From Campylobacteraceae bacterium (GTDB taxonomy: Bacteria > Campylobacterota > Campylobacteria > Campylobacterales > Campylobacteraceae): 6,009 bases of DNA. The stretch lies in contig JAAYLJ010000166.1 in the NCBI GenBank assembly GCA_012521935.1, positions 1 through 6,009 of the forward strand, written 5' to 3'. Numbering within the stretch: position 1 is the stretch's first letter; every line of letters starts with the position of its first letter. A program made the translations under genes and the position numbers. The notes below the pieces were generated by a model. That model was given only the letters and a program-made list of their open reading frames with translations. It was not told where the DNA came from and made no database searches. Below, piece after piece: positions 1-5,101 of this stretch.

Positions 1-75
1 GGCATAATTGAAAAAATAAAAAATAAAGTTTACCGTTTTAGACAGAGTGAACTTTTAGGAAAGGTTGAAAAATGA
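1..75 (+). CDS. C-terminal end of an unidentified upstream gene (5' partial)
   Basis: Frame 1 is open from the first base for 24 codons and closes at TGA (73-75). The visible tail is basic and helical-looking, with residues such as IIEKIKNKVYRFRQSELLG before the end. The stop overlaps the start codon of the next gene as ATGA, the usual sign of a translationally coupled neighbour in this compact genome, which is why I read it as a real gene end and not a leader. Too little is present to name a family. It implies that the prolyl isomerase and PII genes downstream are transcribed from a promoter outside the window. Confidence 0.6.
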   Translation, partial: GIIEKIKNKVYRFRQSELLGKVEK

Positions 76-590
76 GATTTTTGGTTTTAGCTTTTGTATT
101 GATTTTTAGTTCTAGTTTGTTTGCTCAAACTGCAACAATTAAGACAAATCAAGGTGATATTGTAATTGAACTTTACTCAGAAATTGCGCCAAAAGCTGTA
201 GAAAATTTTACAAAACTAGCAAATGATGGTTACTATGATGGAGTGATATTTCATAGAGTTATAAAAAACTTTATGATTCAAGGTGGAGATCCAACTGGTA
301 CAGGAAGAGGTGGTGAATCCATTTGGGGGAAGCCTTTTAAAGATGAATTTAAACCAAATGTTACCTTTGATAGAGCGGGACTTTTAGCCATGGCAAATGC
401 TGGGCCAAATACAAATGGAAGTCAATTTTTCATAACCACAGTTGCCACACCATGGCTAAATGGCAGACATACAATTTTTGGAGAAGTGATTGAGGGGATG
501 GATATTGTTAAAAAGATTGAAAGGGTTGAAGTTGGTGCTATGGACAAGCCAGCAAGCCCTCAAACCATACTATCAATCATTATTGAGTAG
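72..590 (+). CDS. Periplasmic cyclophilin-type peptidyl-prolyl cis-trans isomerase
   Basis: Catalyses cis-trans isomerisation of X-Pro bonds during protein folding. Residues 1-18 form a Sec-type signal peptide (hydrophobic core, then LFA before Q19), so it probably acts in the periplasm. The rest is one cyclophilin domain of about 150 residues with an essentially complete active site: FHR at 60-62 (R62 matches the catalytic Arg55 of human CypA), F67, M68 and Q70 in FMIQGGD, the MANAGPNTNGSQFF block at 107-120 with F120, then W128, L129 and H133. All are offset by 7 from CypA, including the Trp that many bacterial cyclophilins lack. AAGG at 61-64 lies 7 nt before the ATG, and the start overlaps the preceding stop by 4 nt. 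The PII gene follows after 16 nt, so the two are probably co-transcribed. Function is near certain; its client proteins are unknown. Confidence 0.95.
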   Translation: MRFLVLAFVLIFSSSLFAQTATIKTNQGDIVIELYSEIAPKAVENFTKLANDGYYDGVIFHRVIKNFMIQGGDPTGTGRGGESIWGKPFKDEFKPNVTFDRAGLLAMANAGPNTNGSQFFITTVATPWLNGRHTIFGEVIEGMDIVKKIERVEVGAMDKPASPQTILSIIIE

Positions 591-606
591 TTAAAAAAGG
601 GAGAAG

Positions 607-945
607 ATGAAAAAGATTGAGGCAATTATCAAACCTTTTAAGTTAGATGAGGTTAAAGATGCTCTTTCATCCATCGAAGTTGCAGGGATGACTGTTAGTG
701 AAGTAAGAGGTTATGGAAGACAAAGAGGGCATAGTGAAGCTTATGCTAAAAGTGGATTTGGGGTAGATTTTTTACCTAAAATAAAAATAGAGATAGTTTT
801 AAAAAATTCAGATGTAAATAGGGCAGTTGAAGCGATACTTGAATCTGCTAAAACAGGTAAAATTGGTGATGGTAAAATCTTTATTACAAATATAGAAGAG
901 ACTATAAGAATTAGAACAAATGAAAGAGGAGAAGAGGCTATCTAG
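607..945 (+). CDS. glnB: PII family nitrogen regulatory protein
   Basis: A 112-residue PII protein, the usual length for this trimeric cytoplasmic sensor of ATP/ADP and 2-oxoglutarate that controls nitrogen assimilation enzymes and transporters. The family landmarks align without gaps to E. coli GlnB: GMT at 27-29, the T-loop with GRQRGH at 37-42 (Q39 is a ligand-binding residue), VDFLPK at 53-58 (K58 contacts 2-oxoglutarate), GDGKIFI at 86-92 with K90, and R101/R103 of the nucleotide site. The notable departure is residue 51, the classical uridylylation Tyr, which is Phe here; residue 49 is Ser. A purine-rich stretch (AAGGGAG, 597-603) precedes the ATG. No ammonium transporter gene is adjacent, so GlnB is a better label than GlnK, though sequence alone does not separate them. 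An intrinsic terminator overlaps its stop codon. Confidence 0.94.
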   Translation: MKKIEAIIKPFKLDEVKDALSSIEVAGMTVSEVRGYGRQRGHSEAYAKSGFGVDFLPKIKIEIVLKNSDVNRAVEAILESAKTGKIGDGKIFITNIEETIRIRTNERGEEAI

Positions 946-954
946 CCTCTTTTT
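933..954 (+). terminator. Intrinsic terminator overlapping the PII stop codon
   Basis: A perfect inverted repeat, AGAGGCTA (933-940) and TAGCCTCT (943-950), flanks a 2-nt centre; in RNA it would fold as a 6-7 bp stem with a 4-6 nt loop. A T run (950-954) follows directly. The PII TAG stop (943-945) lies in the 3' arm, and the T run touches the stop codon (complement of 954-956) of the opposing superoxide reductase-like gene. On the minus strand the bases after the stem are pyrimidine-rich (TCTCCTCTTTC), so weak two-way termination is possible. Confidence 0.85.
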
Positions 955-1379
955 CATACAGAAATTTGATGTTTAAAGTTTCCATGTAAATTACAGCGAG
1001 CAATAGAGCTTAAAGTTTTCACACCCTCAAGATTTACTCTAGCAGCAAGGTAGCCTCTAGAGACTGTTGGCTCCAAATCTACAATGCCAACTCTTTTATC
1101 ATCAGCAAAGAGCTCAACCTCGTAAATCCAATGTTTATCTTCACTTGGGTGAATTATATTGCTTTGGCCTACTGTTACCTCCACCAATGAAAATCCAGCA
1201 GCATCTTTTGCAGAAACTGAAATTTCAGGAGTATGTTTTAACTCATGATCTGTTGGGTTGTTTGGGTCTTTAAAACCATAATCATTTTTATTGATGATAA
1301 GCTTTTCATCATACGCACTAGCAGCAGTAACAGCTAATGAAGCAGCAGCCAAAACCTTGATAGCATCTCTTCTTTCCAT
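954..1379 (-). CDS. Tat-exported superoxide reductase-like protein (neelaredoxin/SORL domain)
   Basis: A 141-residue protein with a Tat-type leader: R3-R4 in ERRDAIK, then an Ala-rich hydrophobic stretch ending ASA before Y23. The mature part matches the non-haem iron superoxide reductase fold, which reduces superoxide to hydrogen peroxide without making oxygen. Five presumed Fe ligands are visible: H49 (KHTP), H77 (IIHP), H83 (DKHW), C129 and H132 (CNLHG); the HP-x4-H and C-x2-H spacings are those of the family. The catalytic Lys is kept (K48), but the residue before it, usually Glu, is Leu (L47). The N-terminal rubredoxin-like domain of class I desulfoferrodoxin is absent. AAGGAG lies 5 nt before the ATG. 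It is a single gene, divergent from pyrC and convergent with the PII gene. It probably detoxifies superoxide in the periplasm; activity and electron donor are inferred. A non-catalytic SORL paralogue is the alternative. Confidence 0.85.
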   Translation of the reverse strand: MERRDAIKVLAAASLAVTAASAYDEKLIINKNDYGFKDPNNPTDHELKHTPEISVSAKDAAGFSLVEVTVGQSNIIHPSEDKHWIYEVELFADDKRVGIVDLEPTVSRGYLAARVNLEGVKTLSSIARCNLHGNFKHQISV

Positions 1380-1405
1380 ATTTTCTCCTTAAAAGTAGTG
1401 ACAAA

Positions 1406-1414
1406 ATCGTAACA
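1406..1414 (-). promoter_or_regulatory. Candidate extended -10 promoter for the superoxide reductase-like gene
   Basis: On the minus strand the region reads TGTTACGAT, a TGN extension followed by TACGAT (4 of 6 matches to TATAAT). Transcription would start near 1399, giving a leader of about 20 nt with AAGGAG before the ATG at 1379. No -35 box is evident, which is usual for the vegetative sigma factor in Campylobacterota. Tentative, since AT-rich DNA offers other -10-like hexamers. Confidence 0.4.
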
Positions 1415-1455
1415 ACTTAATGCTTAAAATGAGGTAATTAATAAATTCTGATAAC

Positions 1456-1485
1456 TAATAAAAATTATTATATTTTTATATAATA
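1456..1485. promoter_or_regulatory. Overlapping AT palindromes, possible operator between divergent genes
   Basis: Two inverted repeats overlap here. TAATAA (1456-1461) and TTATTA (1465-1470) are separated by 3 nt. TATTATAT (1466-1473) and ATATAATA (1478-1485) are separated by TTTT. The second covers the -35 region of the pyrC promoter. The first loosely resembles the 7-1-7 form of Fur/PerR boxes. With AT content this high, chance palindromes are common, so a regulatory role is a guess. Confidence 0.25.
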
Positions 1486-1493
1486 TATAGGTT

Positions 1494-1502
1494 TGATATA
1501 AT
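1494..1502 (+). promoter_or_regulatory. Promoter -10 element of the pyrC operon
   Basis: TGATATAAT is an extended -10: TG, one base, then a perfect TATAAT at 1497-1502. Transcription would start near 1509, leaving about 20 nt of leader before the pyrC ATG at 1529. There is no recognisable TTGACA upstream, only alternating A/T tracts, the arrangement described for sigma-70 promoters in Campylobacter and Helicobacter. It is the only strong promoter I see for the four overlapping genes up to 5099. Confidence 0.7.
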
Positions 1503-1528
1503 TATAAAACTTCTTTAAAGGCATAGTA

Positions 1529-2530
1529 ATGAGTATAGAGATAAATTCCCCACTTGATATGCATCTTCATTTAAGACAAGATAAGATGCTAAAAGTAGTT
1601 GCTCCCTTAAGTGCAAAATATTTTGCTGGTGGGCTCATCATGCCAAATTTAATCCCCCCAATAACCTCTTTGGAAATGGTAAAAGAGTATAAAAAAGAGA
1701 TTTTAGAAAGTATTGATGAAGAGTTTGTGCCATATATGACGCTTTTTTTCAAAGATAGTTATGATGAAGAGTTTTTAAAAAGCATTAAAGATGAAGTATT
1801 AGCCATCAAGCTTTACCCCTCAGGCATTACAACCAACTCTGAGGGTGGGGCAAACTTGCAAGATTTAACTTCACTCTACCCAGTACTAAAGTTAATGAGT
1901 GAGCTTCAAATCCCACTTTGTGTGCATGGAGAGAGTGAGGGTTTTGTGATGGATAGAGAGAAAGAGTTTGTGGAAGTTTATGAAAACTTAGCTAAAACCT
2001 TTCCAAAATTAAAAATTATTATGGAACACATAACCACTAAAAATAGCGTAGAACTACTTGATAAGTTTGAAAATTTATATGCCACCATAACTTTGCACCA
2101 TCTTTTAATTACGCTTGATGATGTAGCTGGTGGATTTTTAAAACCTCATCTTTTTTGCAAACCCATAGCTAAAAGACCAGAAGATAGAGCCGCTTTGCTT
2201 GAAGTTGCCCTAAAGGCTCATCCTAAAGTTATGTTTGGCTCAGACTCTGCGCCTCATCCACTTCATGCAAAAGAGTCTTGCGGATGCGCTGCTGGGGTTT
2301 TTACTGCTCCAATCGCACTTCAAGCTTTGGCTCAGCTTTTTGAAAAAAAGGGCTATTTGGAGAATTTGGAGAGTTTTGTAAGCTTAAATGCTCAAAAAAT
2401 CTACAATATAACTCCCATTGAAAAAAGAATCAAACTAATAAAAAAAGAGTTTAAAGTTCCAGAAAAATATGGAGATGTAGTCCCAATGTTTGCTGGTAAA
2501 ACTCTATCTTGGAGCATTAGTGAAGAGTAA
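1529..2530 (+). CDS. pyrC: Dihydroorotase, class II (PyrC)
   Basis: Catalyses reversible cyclisation of N-carbamoyl-L-aspartate to dihydroorotate, the third step of de novo pyrimidine synthesis, in the cytoplasm. Its 333 residues fit the class II zinc amidohydrolases (E. coli PyrC is about 348). Metal and substrate residues are all in place: H12 and H14 with R16 in DMHLHLR, N40 in MPN, K94 in AIKLYP (the carboxylated bridging Lys), H133 in CVHGE, H167 in MEHITT, and D239 with H243 in GSDSAPH. AAGG (1518-1521) lies 7 nt before the ATG. It is first in an operon: its last 11 bases overlap the GTG start of the response regulator, and its final codons contain that gene's ribosome-binding site. The divergent superoxide reductase-like gene shares the upstream promoter region. 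Nothing suggests an inactive enzyme. Confidence 0.96.
   Translation: MSIEINSPLDMHLHLRQDKMLKVVAPLSAKYFAGGLIMPNLIPPITSLEMVKEYKKEILESIDEEFVPYMTLFFKDSYDEEFLKSIKDEVLAIKLYPSGITTNSEGGANLQDLTSLYPVLKLMSELQIPLCVHGESEGFVMDREKEFVEVYENLAKTFPKLKIIMEHITTKNSVELLDKFENLYATITLHHLLITLDDVAGGFLKPHLFCKPIAKRPEDRAALLEVALKAHPKVMFGSDSAPHPLHAKESCGCAAGVFTAPIALQALAQLFEKKGYLENLESFVSLNAQKIYNITPIEKRIKLIKKEFKVPEKYGDVVPMFAGKTLSWSISEE
2511..2514 (+). promoter_or_regulatory. Ribosome-binding site that decides the response regulator start
   Basis: GGAG inside the pyrC coding sequence lies 5 nt before GTG at 2520. The longer in-frame alternative, TTG at 2490, would add ten residues (MLVKLYLGAL) that do not belong to the receiver fold and has no comparable upstream site. 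The GTG start puts the first receiver beta strand at residues 4-8, as is normal for the family. Confidence 0.75.
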
Positions 2531-3182
2531 TCTTTTAGTCTTAGAAGATGATGAGCTTTTAGCTGAAACTTTGAAAGATTTTTTAGAAACTATAGAGTTT
2601 AAAGTGGATATTTTTAAAAGCGCAGAAGATGCGCTTGAGGCTTGCTATGAGAAAAATTATGATCTTTATCTTTTAGATATAAATCTACCAAAGATGAGCG
2701 GGTTTGACTTTTTGAAAATGCTAAGAGAGGGAGATGATGAAACTCCAGCCATCTACATAACTTCTGCAAATGATACCATTTCGCTAAAAAAAGGTTTTGG
2801 AGCTGGCGCGGATGATTATATAAAAAAACCATTTGATCTTGAAGAGTTGGAGTGTAGAATTAAAGCTTTATTAAATAGAGTTTATCACTTAAAAGATAAA
2901 ATCATCATAGATAAAAGCTTTGAGTTAGACTTGCGACAAAAACTTTTAAAAAAAGATGGAAAGCCGTGTCCATTAAATTTTAAAGATTTTAAACTTTTAT
3001 CTTTATTTATGGAAAATAGAGGAAGTATAGTTACTAAAGAGATGATTTCTAAAAAACTTTGGAATCCTAGCCAGGAGATAAGTGAAAATGCCATTAGAGT
3101 CTATGTGACTAATTTAAAAAATATATTTGGTAAAGAGTCCATAGAAAATATTCGTGGAATTGGATATAAGTTTGTCAAATAG
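2520..3182 (+). CDS. OmpR/PhoB-family response regulator
   Basis: A 220-residue DNA-binding response regulator when started at GTG 2520. The receiver domain (about 3-118) has the acidic pocket E9-D10-D11, phosphoacceptor D53 in LLDINLP, T81 in YITSAND, and K103 in KKPFDL, so it should be phosphorylated in the normal way. A winged-helix output domain (about 125-220) has the family pattern: the PLNFKDFKLL strand-helix, IVTKEMISKKLW, NAIRVYVTNLK recognition helix, and RGIGYKFV hairpin at the end. It presumably regulates transcription in response to the kinase encoded immediately downstream, with which it overlaps; its start also overlaps pyrC by 11 bp, so translation is probably coupled. Target genes cannot be deduced from the window; autoregulation or control of the PilZ gene is possible. 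I do not recognise it as a named regulator. Confidence 0.93.
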   Translation: MKSNLLVLEDDELLAETLKDFLETIEFKVDIFKSAEDALEACYEKNYDLYLLDINLPKMSGFDFLKMLREGDDETPAIYITSANDTISLKKGFGAGADDYIKKPFDLEELECRIKALLNRVYHLKDKIIIDKSFELDLRQKLLKKDGKPCPLNFKDFKLLSLFMENRGSIVTKEMISKKLWNPSQEISENAIRVYVTNLKNIFGKESIENIRGIGYKFVK

Positions 3183-4044
3183 AATATTTTTTACCTTTTT
3201 AATAGTTTTTTTAACCTTCATAGCAATATTTTGGCTATGCCACTACATTTTTTCACTACTAGATTTTAAATATGCTATATCATTTTCAATTTTACTTATA
3301 GCTATTTCAAGTTATTTTTTATCTACATACCTTTTAACTCCTTCCATTTCAACAAATAGTTCACTTGATAAGCTAATAAAAGATACTCTTCATGAATTAA
3401 ATGCTCCACTTGCAACCATAAAAGCTAACACGCAACTTTTAAAACAAAAACCTCAAAATGATTTAGATTTAAAAAGGCTTTTGCGAATTGAAAAGTCTTG
3501 TGAAAATCTATATGAGCTTTATGAGCAGGTGGAATATTTCATAAAAAAAGAGATTTATTTAATTGATGAGGAGCTTTTTGACGCAGCTATTATTGTAAAA
3601 AATGCGATAGCTAAATCTCAAGAGCTTCAAGGCGATATTTTGTTAAAAAGTGAACTTGATAGCTTATTGGTCTATGCAGATAAAAGAGGTTTTGAACAGG
3701 TGGTTATGAACCTTTTAAGCAATGCGTATAAGTATAATTTTAAAAATGGAAGTGTAAATATTGTGCTAAAAGATGAGTGCTTGGTGGTTGAAGATAGCGG
3801 GATAGGAATGGATGAACACACTACGCTTCGTATTTTTGATAGATACTACCAAAATGATCCAAAAAAAGATGGCTTTGGAATAGGGCTTCATAAAGTAAGA
3901 GAATTTTGTGAAAAATATGGGATTTTCATAGGCATTAGCTCAAAGATAAATAGAGGAACAAAGGTGAGCTTAAAGCTCTCAGGCATATCTTTTAATAATA
4001 AAAAAATGCGCTATAATGATAAGTTTAAGGAGAGAGTAAAATGA
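3172..4044 (+). CDS. Small membrane sensor histidine kinase without a sensor domain
   Basis: Numbered from TTG 3172 (290 residues). Two hydrophobic segments, about 5-28 and 33-55, are joined by a turn of only a few residues, so there is no periplasmic domain; no HAMP or PAS domain separates the membrane from the kinase. The HisKA box has H74 in TLHELNAPLA. The ATPase domain has N180/N184 in MNLLSNAYKY, DSGIG at 208-212, RIFDRYYQ around 220-227, and GFGIGLHKV at 234-242, so catalytic motifs look intact. The basic tail after about residue 275 is not part of the fold. TTG 3172 is preferred because GGA (3162-3164) lies 7 nt upstream; GTG 3154 would add six residues but lacks a ribosome-binding site. 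Either start overlaps the response regulator, its probable partner, and the end overlaps the PilZ gene by ATGA. The signal is unknown. Confidence 0.9.
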   Translation: MSNRIFFTFLIVFLTFIAIFWLCHYIFSLLDFKYAISFSILLIAISSYFLSTYLLTPSISTNSSLDKLIKDTLHELNAPLATIKANTQLLKQKPQNDLDLKRLLRIEKSCENLYELYEQVEYFIKKEIYLIDEELFDAAIIVKNAIAKSQELQGDILLKSELDSLLVYADKRGFEQVVMNLLSNAYKYNFKNGSVNIVLKDECLVVEDSGIGMDEHTTLRIFDRYYQNDPKKDGFGIGLHKVREFCEKYGIFIGISSKINRGTKVSLKLSGISFNNKKMRYNDKFKERVK

Positions 4045-5099
4045 GACTATTGCAAGAAGAAGCCACTAATCTTTTAGAGAGCAAAAAGAGTGATTTTTTA
4101 AAAAAAGCATTTGAATTTATCTCATCACATAGCGTGGATGAAGATCTTTTTGAGAGATCCATATTAGAATATTATGAGAGTTTATATAAACAAATTATCC
4201 CCTCATCTACAAATCTACTTAAATCTTTAGGTGAAAAAAGTTTTTTAAAAGAGAATATTTTAATAAAACTTGGATGGTATCTTGCAACAAGCTTTAAAAA
4301 TGAAGAGTGGGTGGGAGATTTTATCTTTTCATGGGAAGAGTTAATTCTTGAAAAAGCGGATAAAAATAGATCTACAAAGCCAACTTTATCCATATTTAAA
4401 GAGTGTGATGAGAGCTTCTTAAAAGATGATTCATTGTTAAGATCTTTCGTATCAATGAAGGTTAAAGGCGCATTTGTAACATTTTTAAACTTATATAAAG
4501 GTGTTCACATAAAAAATAGTGGAGAAGTTTTAAGAGTAGATGAGGATAGTGTCACTTTCTCCATCGACTCACTGCAAGAAGCTGCAATTAGAAATGACAA
4601 TCAAGCTTATATCCTTCAAAATAGTGTTTTAGAAAAACCTTTAAAGGCTGATATTTGCTATGCAAAAAGCAAACCTGGTGAAATATCACTTAGAAATTTT
4701 GTATATCTTATTGATATGCCAGCAAGCTTAAGAGAATCAGCAAGAGTTCATCCTAGAGTTGCAACTCCTGTAACTTTAAAAGATAAAAAGAGTTCTTTAG
4801 CAATTAATGGGATTTTGTTTGATATTTCAACAGGTGGGCTTGGAGTGTTAAGTAGAGATAGCGCAAATATAACTGCTGGCTCTGTAGTAGAAGTTTCATT
4901 TGAATTAAAAGATGAAGGAGAAAAGATTCAAATTATGGGTGAGGTGATAAATTTGGTAGAGCATAAAGAGGCTTTTAGGTTTTCAATCAAATTTTTACCA
5001 TCCAATGTGTCAATGCAAGAAGCCATAAACACTCATGTAAGAGCTAGAGAAAAAGAGACTATAAAAGAGTTAAAAGAGCAGTTTGTAGAGCTATTTTAA
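4041..5099 (+). CDS. PilZ-domain c-di-GMP receptor with unrecognised helical N-terminus
   Basis: A 352-residue soluble protein with three parts. Residues 1 to about 150 are predicted mostly helical and match no family I recognise. Residues about 158-228 look like a small beta domain, similar in layout to the N-terminal domain of YcgR-type proteins (GEVLRVDEDSVTFSI onward). Residues 229 to about 325 are a PilZ domain carrying both c-di-GMP signatures: R235-V-H-P-R239 (RxxxR) and D261-I-S263-T-G-G266 (DxSxxG). A charged helix closes the protein. Binding of c-di-GMP is therefore likely; the output (motility, adhesion, or an effect on the kinase) is unknown. The ATG overlaps the kinase stop (ATGA), with GGAG 8 nt upstream, so it is the last gene of the pyrC operon. 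Its stop is 2 bp from that of the convergent permease gene. Confidence 0.88.
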   Translation: MRLLQEEATNLLESKKSDFLKKAFEFISSHSVDEDLFERSILEYYESLYKQIIPSSTNLLKSLGEKSFLKENILIKLGWYLATSFKNEEWVGDFIFSWEELILEKADKNRSTKPTLSIFKECDESFLKDDSLLRSFVSMKVKGAFVTFLNLYKGVHIKNSGEVLRVDEDSVTFSIDSLQEAAIRNDNQAYILQNSVLEKPLKADICYAKSKPGEISLRNFVYLIDMPASLRESARVHPRVATPVTLKDKKSSLAINGILFDISTGGLGVLSRDSANITAGSVVEVSFELKDEGEKIQIMGEVINLVEHKEAFRFSIKFLPSNVSMQEAINTHVRAREKETIKELKEQFVELF

Positions 5100-5100
5100 C
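5069..5100 (-). terminator. Weak inverted repeat at the convergent gene ends, possible terminator
   Basis: GTTAAAA (5069-5075) pairs with TTTTAAC (5094-5100); after one mismatch, AGC (5077-5079) pairs with GCT (5090-5092) around a 10-nt loop. On the minus strand it follows the permease stop directly and is trailed by CTCTTTTAT, so it could serve as a poor terminator for that gene. No T run follows on the plus strand. The stem is mostly A-T and lies inside the PilZ coding end, so it may be chance. Confidence 0.3.
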
Positions 5101-5101
5101 C

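Noticed and set aside
1067..1273. Open frame on the plus strand, 68 codons
   Set aside because: It lies entirely antisense to the superoxide reductase-like gene, whose product has clear family motifs. Its composition (many Gln, Leu, Cys) looks like a shadow frame and it has no convincing ribosome-binding site.
954..1379. SoxY/SoxZ-type sulfur-oxidation protein as an alternative call for the Tat-signal protein
   Set aside because: Tat leader and size would suit SoxY, but there is no GGCGG-type C-terminal Cys motif, while the His/Cys ligand set of superoxide reductase is complete.
1567..1752. Minus-strand open frame within pyrC
   Set aside because: It is antisense to well-conserved dihydroorotase sequence and shows no family features or start signal.
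2490..2519. TTG start giving the response regulator ten extra residues
   Set aside because: The GTG at 2520 has GGAG 5 nt upstream and begins right at the receiver fold; the extension only re-reads pyrC in another frame.
2614..3094. Two minus-strand open frames within the response regulator
   Set aside because: Both are antisense shadows of a complete receiver and winged-helix protein.
3154..3171. GTG start for the histidine kinase, six residues longer
   Set aside because: There is no ribosome-binding site before it, while TTG 3172 has GGA at 7 nt. The choice is not certain and does not affect any domain.
4172..4393. Minus-strand open frame inside the PilZ-protein gene
   Set aside because: It covers part of the unrecognised N-terminal region, so I looked twice, but the plus frame is continuous with the PilZ domain and has normal codon use, while the minus frame has no start signal or recognisable product.
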